This document shows, piece after piece, positions 61,501 to 64,000 of a stretch of DNA of 64,000 bases. Source of the stretch: Owenia fusiformis. Taxonomy: Eukaryota > Annelida > Polychaeta > Sabellida > Oweniidae. The notes under the pieces are model-generated. The model was not told the DNA's origin. It was given only the letters and a program-made list of their open reading frames with translations, and ran no database searches. The stretch covers positions 14,958,931 to 15,022,930 of the forward strand of contig CAIIXF020000003.1 of the NCBI GenBank assembly GCA_903813345.2, given 5' to 3'. A program made the translations under genes and the position numbers. Each line of letters opens with the position of its first letter. Position 1 is the first letter of the stretch.

Positions 61501-63005
61501 AAGCGGGAAGATATGCACCGAAGCGGGAGATATGGAGGTTCTGGATATGGAAATCCAAAATCAGGATACGGGATATATCTTACCAACTTATCTCCCTAAA
61601 ATTTTTATCCTCTTAATTAACTTTCACAATCAGGATAAATAGTAAATTAATGATTAAACATATTTTCAAACTCTACATAGGATCTTTAAAACACAACATT
61701 TAACATTCCTATTACCTTAACTGCCATCCCAAACACATCAGAACCCATACTTCCCGCAGTCATAGGTGCGTTTGGAACACAGTTCGTGGTTGTTTCCGTT
61801 ATATGGATGACATCCTGTGGAACCTTTAGAACTTTACTAGCAATCTAAAACACAAAAATAGTAGATAAAATCAATGTAAAATCAACAGTATAAAATTTCG
61901 ACACCAATGAGAATGGAATGGAATGTACCTGTATTAGTTTCGTATGGAGTCCTTGTCCCATTTCAACTCCGCCATGGTTAACCCAAACAGAGCCGTCGGT
62001 GTAAATGTTCACCAGAGCTCCACCCTTAGATATAAATTAAATCAAAATTTGCATTTCAAAGTACAAAATTATTTTCAAATTTCGGGGCTTATAAGCAAAG
62101 GATGAATATAATCTTTTGTTAATAATCTCTTGTTACCAGAGCATATTTCATTTTGCATTAATTATTATCATATTAATTAAATCATATATTGATTACTATT
62201 AAAGTTGTACAGTACTCAAACCATTTTACTCGATTTAGATATATTTATGGTATCATACCGTATGGAGGCCACACTTTACGATGTTAAACCATCAACAATT
62301 CCAAATTTTTATTTTATGATGATATCAGGGATATAAAATCAGCACCTGTCTGTTTTGGCGGCAAACCTTTATTTCATTTTCAGAGCTGAAATTTTATGTC
62401 ACGTGACATGACGTGTGTGGTTGCAAATTGAAACAATTTGCAGCGAAATACGATTTTGTAAATACAAATAATGAAACCATGGCTTTCAAAAAACGAGTTA
62501 TTCACTCTTATGCTGAGCCAATTATTGCATGATTACACACGGTGCGTCAAACCTGTCATTGTCAGGTGACATCAAAAAGTGCGCAAAATAACAACATTTT
62601 AGAGGTTGGCAGTCTTATCTTAATAAATCGTGTTGTGTGGGGAAATATCTTAAGCTTTGGAGTCAAACTAACAAAAAGGCTGTTATTTGTGCTAAATGCA
62701 AGATAAAAAGAGATTCCGAAATTGGTTTTAGTACAACTTTAATTCAGTTAATTGAAAAAATGTTTGATCAGGTAAAATAGGATACATTACATACAATTAA
62801 AAACTGAATATCTGTGGATAGTTATTGCCTAGTTACGTAAAGCCATTTTGGCGAAAGAGGAATGCACTTTGTATGTTACATAGACATCATTACATTTCCA
62901 AACAATAATCATGCGAGACACACCTGACACAATCCATATAATGGTGGAAGTGAATCTCTCGTTGTAGGAATTATATACAAGCCCCGTTTGCTCCACTTTG
63001 ATTTC
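58540..63005 (-). CDS. Aldehyde oxidase/xanthine dehydrogenase family gene, last eight exons
   Basis: Exons 5' to 3': 62924-63005, 61929-62024, 61716-61844, 61026-61100, 60337-60510, 59827-59913, 59408-59575 and 58540-58707 (stop TAA). They encode 325 contiguous residues of the molybdopterin-binding C-terminal half; the full family protein is about 1,300 residues, so the FeS, FAD and first Mo domains lie beyond 64000. Landmarks are [59 protein letters not shown], and AVGEPPL with the active-site Glu. Family enzymes hydroxylate purines or oxidise aldehydes in the cytosol using a molybdenum cofactor. By alignment the substrate-binding Phe1009 of bovine XDH is Pro here, so classical xanthine specificity is doubtful. 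The C-terminus (ending CSTKINI) is shorter than vertebrate XDH. Confidence 0.92.
59288..61909. repeat. Segmental duplication, right copy (partner 1-2611)
   Basis: Contains the five shared AO/XDH exons, the intronic MITE (60723-61007) and the GGATAT element (61267-61599) at the same spacing as the left copy. In this copy the sequence continues past 61909 into two further upstream exons, so this is the parental or complete version. Confidence 0.95.
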
Positions 63006-64000
63006 CTAAAAATAAGTATTTCCATATAATATACCATTACTTGATAGACTAAGTAAACGTTACTATTAACAAAGTTGTTGATTTTTTTGATTTTTCACAA
63101 TATTAGTTGTTGAATTTTTTAAAGTAAACGTTGTTGCACCTTATGATTTTGCAATACTGCAAAAGAACCCCTCGAATAAAAAATGAAATAAGTATATAAA
63201 AATACATATCAAGCTAATATTGTGGGTTCGATTACCGCCAAGGTGAAGCATCTTTTTCACACAAATCCTTAGCATAGGATTTGGTCCTAACTCCTTTCTC
63301 ACAATATTAGTATGTCACTTCCGATCAAGATAGGATAGTGATGAGTTTTACCAAATCATTTTCAAATTAAATACCCCCTGCACGGTGATTTATCAATCAT
63401 ATGTTTCTCCTCTATTATCATACAAAACATTCAGAGGTTCAACGCATGTATACTTTGAGAACATTTTACCAAATATTGACGTCATGTATATGAGAAAATC
63501 AATATCTAGCAATGTGTTCAAACCACAAAATGAGTTAGTTAATTCAGACTTTCAAACTAGGCTGCGCAATTTTACAATTTCATTTGAGGGGGTCTTGAGA
63601 GACGAGTAAGTAAATTGTTAGTTTAGAGCATGCTCCATTTCAAAAAGTTTTCAATTTGTGAAACATATCAGTTAATAGAATAAAATTCTGACTGGTAACA
63701 ACCATTTTTAGGATAGAATTTGAGGTAATATACTTAGGATTCAGAGGTCTCTCATCATTGTTTAATATTTATTACAGACCTGTCAGTTATGAACATTTTT
63801 AGACAGACTTTAAGATAATAAGACGCGTTTTACATATAGAAAATGATGACCTTGTCAAAAAGGAAAATGTAATTGCATCTCGTATAATCACAGATTGTAA
63901 TTCATGACGAAAGAAAAAAGTCACATTGTTGAGTTTGTGAGACAATGTTTTTAACCATTGCTGACTTTTTTTAAAATACTATCTCATCTTATAAGATTTT
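63006..64000. other. AO/XDH intron, right window edge
   Basis: The exon at 62924-63005 begins with one base completing a codon, so further upstream exons must exist, but none was recognised here. The stretch is AT-rich, and the plus-strand frame at 63385-63609 matches nothing I know. This is probably intron. Confidence 0.55.

Noticed and set aside
1-64000. CRISPR arrays, operons, bacterial or viral genes.
   Set aside because: Tandem arrays are of repeat-element type, genes are intron-split, and nothing prokaryotic or viral was recognised.

Overview
The window looks like nuclear DNA of an AT-rich invertebrate animal, most likely a lophotrochozoan such as a bivalve mollusc. That is inference from split genes with GT-AG introns, metazoan-type proteins, and abundant short inverted-repeat elements plus a tRNA-derived SINE. 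All recognisable genes lie on the minus strand, so exons run from high to low coordinates. Exon limits were deduced by hand from translation, splice signals, phase, and comparison of the two paralogous genes.

Layout, left to right. (1) 110-2546: five 3'-ward exons of an aldehyde oxidase/xanthine dehydrogenase (AO/XDH) gene. They sit in a block (1-2611) that reappears almost unchanged at 59288-61909 and stops abruptly in an intron. (2) 6813-19712: gene A, encoding an STK35/PDIK1L-like kinase, a Pro-rich linker, three ZZ zinc fingers, an acidic helix region, three Mind-bomb-type SH3 (REP) repeats and a C-terminal CaaX box (CIIS). The large exon for the kinase N-lobe and HRD loop is not found, and direct splicing around the gap gives an immediate stop. 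(3) 19713-34904: about 15 kb without a supported gene, full of foldback elements and MITEs. (4) 34905-46448: gene B, a complete 15-exon, 667-residue paralogue of gene A with an intact-looking kinase, no ZZ fingers, and the same CIIS ending. (5) 46449-58539: about 12 kb of repeats, including two long palindromes and a decayed mariner element nested in another element. (6) 58540-63005: the last eight exons of an AO/XDH gene through its stop codon; its 5' part lies beyond the window.

The most interesting system is the tandem kinase pair. The sequence predicts proteins joining a Ser/Thr kinase, the REP module that MIB E3 ligases use to read Notch-ligand tails, and a farnesylation signal, without the ankyrin repeats or RING finger of MIB. 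A possible reading is a membrane-tethered kinase that docks on cytoplasmic tails. Gene A has the ZZ cassette but seems to have lost half its kinase; gene B has the kinase but no ZZ cassette. The pair lies between direct repeats of AO/XDH sequence exactly 59,298 bp apart, which suggests recent segmental duplication, a copy-number-variable block, or an assembly artefact.
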